A DNA stretch of 6,789 bases from Pseudodesulfovibrio sp. (lineage in GTDB: Bacteria > Desulfobacterota > Desulfovibrionia > Desulfovibrionales > Desulfovibrionaceae): positions 1 to 6,789 of the forward strand of contig JAFLJW010000080.1 of assembly GCA_022712815.1 (NCBI GenBank), in the 5' to 3' direction. The notes under the pieces are model-generated. The model had not been told where the DNA came from. It did no database searches and worked only from the letters and a program-made list of their open reading frames with translations. This document shows, in pieces, positions 4,216 through 6,789 of this stretch (positions are counted from its first letter, which is position 1; every line of letters begins with the position of its first letter). A program made the position numbers and the translations under genes.

Positions 4216-6720
4216 ATGGCTACGAAGAAAACTTTGCCCGAAGTTCCCGTGGAAAAGCTCAAGTGGACATTGAACCCGAAGAAGCTTTCATTCAAGACGA
4301 CTGATGATCTTGAGCCTCAGGCCGATATTATCGGTCAGAAGCGCGGTGTTGAAGCATTTCGTTTCGGCATGGGCATGCTCAAGAAAGGGTATAATATTTT
4401 TGTGACAGGGCAACCCGGCACAGGGCGGCTTTCCACTGTCAGGAAACTGCTCAAAGAGATGGCAGATAAAACGGAGATTCCAAGTGATCTTTGTTATGTC
4501 AATAATTTCAAGCATCCAGAAGCTCCATTCATGCTCAGATTCAAGTCTGGAGATGGAAGCCGTTTCAAAAAGGATGTTCAGGATTTTCTGGATACCGTGA
4601 AGCGTGAAGCCCCGCAATTATTTGAAAGCGAGGAATACATTGCCCGCAAGAATCAGATTGCCGAGGCCCATGAAAAAAAGGTCATGAGTTTTTACAAGGC
4701 CATCGAGGATCGGGTGAAAGACACCGGGTTGGTGGTTGTCCGCATGCAGATGGGGCCCATCCAGAGGCCGGATGTCGTTCCGTTGGTGGACGGTGCGCCC
4801 AAACGGATGATCGAGCTTGAAGAACTGGTTGTAAATGGACGGTTTCCAAAAGACGAATATGAACGGCTTCATGATAAACGACTGGAACTCAAGGAAGAGA
4901 TAGATCATATCGTTGTGGAGCTTAAAGATTTGCAAAAGGAAGTGGGCAAGAAGCATGAGGAAGTGGATCGACTGATGTTCATGGCTCTTGCCCAAGACTT
5001 CATGAAACCGCTCAGAGAGTCGTATGAAGATCCCAAGATCTTGAATTATCTCGATTCAGTGCTCGAAAACATGGTCGAGGACCTGGATAGTATAAAGGCA
5101 CTTGGTGCTCCGCCTCAGCAAGGGCCAATTCCCGGCATGATGTTTGGAGGCCCTTCTGCGGAAATGGTTTTTCATCCGTATCAGGTCAATCTGCTGGTGG
5201 ATAATTCAGAACTGGAAGGGCCACCGGTCATTGTCGAATCGTATCCGACGTACAGGAATCTGTTTGGCAGCATTGAACGGATTCAGGATAGGACAGGTGG
5301 TTGGCACACGGATTATACCAAGATCAAGGCAGGCTCGTTCATCAAGGCCAACGGTGGTTATCTCGTGATCAATCTCATGGACGCCATCTTTGAACCCGGT
5401 GTCTGGCAGACTCTCAAGCGGGCACTCAAGACCGAAAAGATCGAGATTGAGACCTTTGACCCATATTACTTTATAAGTGCGACTGGTCTGAAGCCCGAAC
5501 CTGTGGATATGGAAGTGAAGGTCGTTGTTCTTGGTAGCCCGTATCTCTATGCGATGCTTAGAAATTATGATGAGGATGTCCCCAAGATATTCAAGGTCAG
5601 GGCGGATTATGAGTCGAGCATGGAGCTTACTGACGATTCTGTTCTTCAGGTGGCCCGTTTTATCAAGGCCGAGGTGGAGAAGGGTGATCTGAGAACTTTT
5701 GATGCCAGCGGTGTTGCGGCCATGATGGAAGAGGCGGTGCGCTGGGCCGGTCGGCAGGAGAAGATATCCACTGCATTCCCGGCCATGGCAGACCTTCTGA
5801 GCGAAGCCGACTATTTTGCCGGGATTTCCAAGGCAAAAAATGTGAGCGGCAAGCACATCAAGGAAGCCGTTGATGCCAAGATATACCGCGCCAATCAGAT
5901 TGAAGAACGCATTCAGGAGATGATTGATCGCGGCAGTCTGTTTGTTGATACTGACGGCGAGGTCGTGGGGCAGGCCAATGGTCTGGCTGTGTATTCCATG
6001 GGAGATTACATGTTTGGCAAACCCGCCAGAATTACCGCTGTTACCTCCCTTGGCAAGGAGGGCATCATCAATATCGAGCGTGAGGCTGACATGTCAGGCC
6101 CGACGCACAACAAGGGGATGCTGATTCTGTCCGGCTTCCTGCGTAATCGTTTTGCTCAGGACAAACCCCTCTCTCTGGCCGCCAGCATCGCGTTCGAGCA
6201 ATCATATGGCGGTATTGACGGAGATTCCGCCTCGTCCACAGAGTTGTACGCGCTGCTTTCCAGCCTGTCCGGCAAACCGCTGCGGCAATACATAGCCGTT
6301 ACGGGGTCGGTTAATCAGTTTGGAGAAGTCCAGCCCATTGGCGGGGTGAATCAGAAGATCGAAGGATTCTATCTTTGCTGCAAAAACGGTGGCTTGAACG
6401 GCAAACAGGGTGTCATGATTCCCTATTCCAATGTGAAGGATTTGATGCTGCGGGATGAAGTTATCCAGGCGGTCAAAGATGGCAAGTTCCATGTCTGGGC
6501 GGTTAAGACCATTGATGAAGGTGTTGAAATCCTTACCGGTATCAAGGCTGGCGAGCGCAAGAAGGACGGCACGTATCCCAAGGACACCATCAATTCATTG
6601 GTCAATGTGAAGCTCAAGGGTCTGGCCGATCAACTGGTAGCATTTGGCAAGGATGACAAGGACAAGAAGAAGCCTGCCAAAAAGAAACCCGCCAAAAAGA
6701 AGGCTCCGCCGAAGAAGTAG
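4216..6720 (+). CDS. Lon-related AAA ATP-dependent protease (AAA_32 / YcbZ-like, S16 peptidase)
   Basis: An 834-residue cytosolic protein predicted to unfold and degrade proteins using ATP. It belongs to the Lon-related AAA_32 type, not canonical LonA, since it lacks the LonA N-terminal substrate domain. The P-loop is GQPGTGR at 65-71, with Arg at the usual Lys position. A charged coiled-coil insert spans about 205-260. The hydrophobic strand GGYLVINLMD (380-389) is the likely Walker B region. The C-terminal protease domain has catalytic S671 (GDSASS) and K714 (VNQKIEG), 43 residues apart as in E. coli Lon (S679/K722). The C-terminus is strongly basic, with PAKKK at 820-824 and again at 825-829. 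The start has GGAGA seven bases upstream. It is the second gene of the hsp20 operon. A palindrome that begins 46 bases after the stop is its probable terminator. Confidence 0.93.
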   Translation: MATKKTLPEVPVEKLKWTLNPKKLSFKTTDDLEPQADIIGQKRGVEAFRFGMGMLKKGYNIFVTGQPGTGRLSTVRKLLKEMADKTEIPSDLCYVNNFKHPEAPFMLRFKSGDGSRFKKDVQDFLDTVKREAPQLFESEEYIARKNQIAEAHEKKVMSFYKAIEDRVKDTGLVVVRMQMGPIQRPDVVPLVDGAPKRMIELEELVVNGRFPKDEYERLHDKRLELKEEIDHIVVELKDLQKEVGKKHEEVDRLMFMALAQDFMKPLRESYEDPKILNYLDSVLENMVEDLDSIKALGAPPQQGPIPGMMFGGPSAEMVFHPYQVNLLVDNSELEGPPVIVESYPTYRNLFGSIERIQDRTGGWHTDYTKIKAGSFIKANGGYLVINLMDAIFEPGVWQTLKRALKTEKIEIETFDPYYFISATGLKPEPVDMEVKVVVLGSPYLYAMLRNYDEDVPKIFKVRADYESSMELTDDSVLQVARFIKAEVEKGDLRTFDASGVAAMMEEAVRWAGRQEKISTAFPAMADLLSEADYFAGISKAKNVSGKHIKEAVDAKIYRANQIEERIQEMIDRGSLFVDTDGEVVGQANGLAVYSMGDYMFGKPARITAVTSLGKEGIINIEREADMSGPTHNKGMLILSGFLRNRFAQDKPLSLAASIAFEQSYGGIDGDSASSTELYALLSSLSGKPLRQYIAVTGSVNQFGEVQPIGGVNQKIEGFYLCCKNGGLNGKQGVMIPYSNVKDLMLRDEVIQAVKDGKFHVWAVKTIDEGVEILTGIKAGERKKDGTYPKDTINSLVNVKLKGLADQLVAFGKDDKDKKKPAKKKPAKKKAPPKK
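6673..6702 (+). repeat. Tandem 15-base repeat encoding PAKKK twice
   Basis: Two adjacent 15-base units (6673-6687 and 6688-6702) differ at two positions (cct/ccc and aaa/aag) and encode the lysine-rich end of the protease. Such short A-rich coding repeats can change copy number by slippage. Confidence 0.8.
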
Positions 6721-6765
6721 GGTGTCCGGCAAACTCTGCTTGACAATTGCAATGGTAAAACGAAA

Positions 6766-6789
6766 GGGTTGTGGTAATTACCGCAACCC
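6766..6789 (+). terminator. Probable terminator stem of the hsp20-protease operon, cut by the window edge
   Basis: The stem GGGTTGTGGT (6766-6775) pairs with ACCGCAACCC (6780-6789) through 10 positions, one of them a U-G wobble, around an AATT loop. It is preceded by an A-rich stretch and begins 46 bases after the protease stop. The window ends exactly at the last stem base, so the expected U run cannot be seen. Confidence 0.6.

Noticed and set aside
5206..5856. 216-residue minus-strand open frame
   Set aside because: It is antisense to the protease gene and resembles no protein family.
6740..6765. TTGACA at 6740-6745 as a promoter for a gene to the right
   Set aside because: No -10 box at 16-18 bases, and a terminator-like palindrome follows at once.

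Overview
The window looks like a stretch of chromosome from a deltaproteobacterium of the Desulfovibrio / Pseudodesulfovibrio type. That is an inference from three things: moderate GC, a NifU-type scaffold joined to a Bfd-like [2Fe-2S] domain, and a Lon-related AAA protease next to an Hsp20. No rRNA, tRNA or other marker fixes the taxon. There are no insertion sequences, CRISPR arrays or phage genes. No gene-free stretch is longer than about 215 bases.

The left part (1-1030) is on the minus strand. A DUF493/YbeD-like gene (770-1030) is followed by nifU (1-572), which runs off the left edge. The 197-base gap between them holds a palindrome at 711-735. It can be read as the terminator of the DUF493 gene, and it also matches the IscR type 1 operator consensus at 22 of 25 positions. 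A sigma70-like promoter candidate for nifU lies just downstream. This suggests nifU is controlled by an Rrf2/IscR-type Fe-S sensor.

From 1031 to 1243 is a divergent, AT-rich intergenic region. It carries a perfect 8-bp hairpin in the leader of the DUF493 gene. The plus-strand genes begin at 1244 with a 715-residue REC-PAS-GGDEF-EAL protein. Its phosphoacceptor, its cyclase and phosphodiesterase active-site residues and its c-di-GMP inhibition site all look intact. A 60-residue protein with two membrane segments follows 37 bases later and is probably co-transcribed.

After a spacer with two hairpins, one of them a 16-bp stem closing a loop of seven T, comes a proteostasis pair on the plus strand. 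An Hsp20 holdase (3781-4197) is followed 18 bases later by a Lon-related AAA protease (4216-6720). The protease has a Ser-Lys dyad, an Arg in place of the Walker A Lys, and a lysine-rich C-terminal tail. A near-perfect palindrome at the right edge is probably the stem of its terminator. No wholly new system is evident. The points most worth a second look are the dual-reading palindrome before nifU, the Hsp20-protease pair, and the small membrane protein behind the c-di-GMP enzyme.
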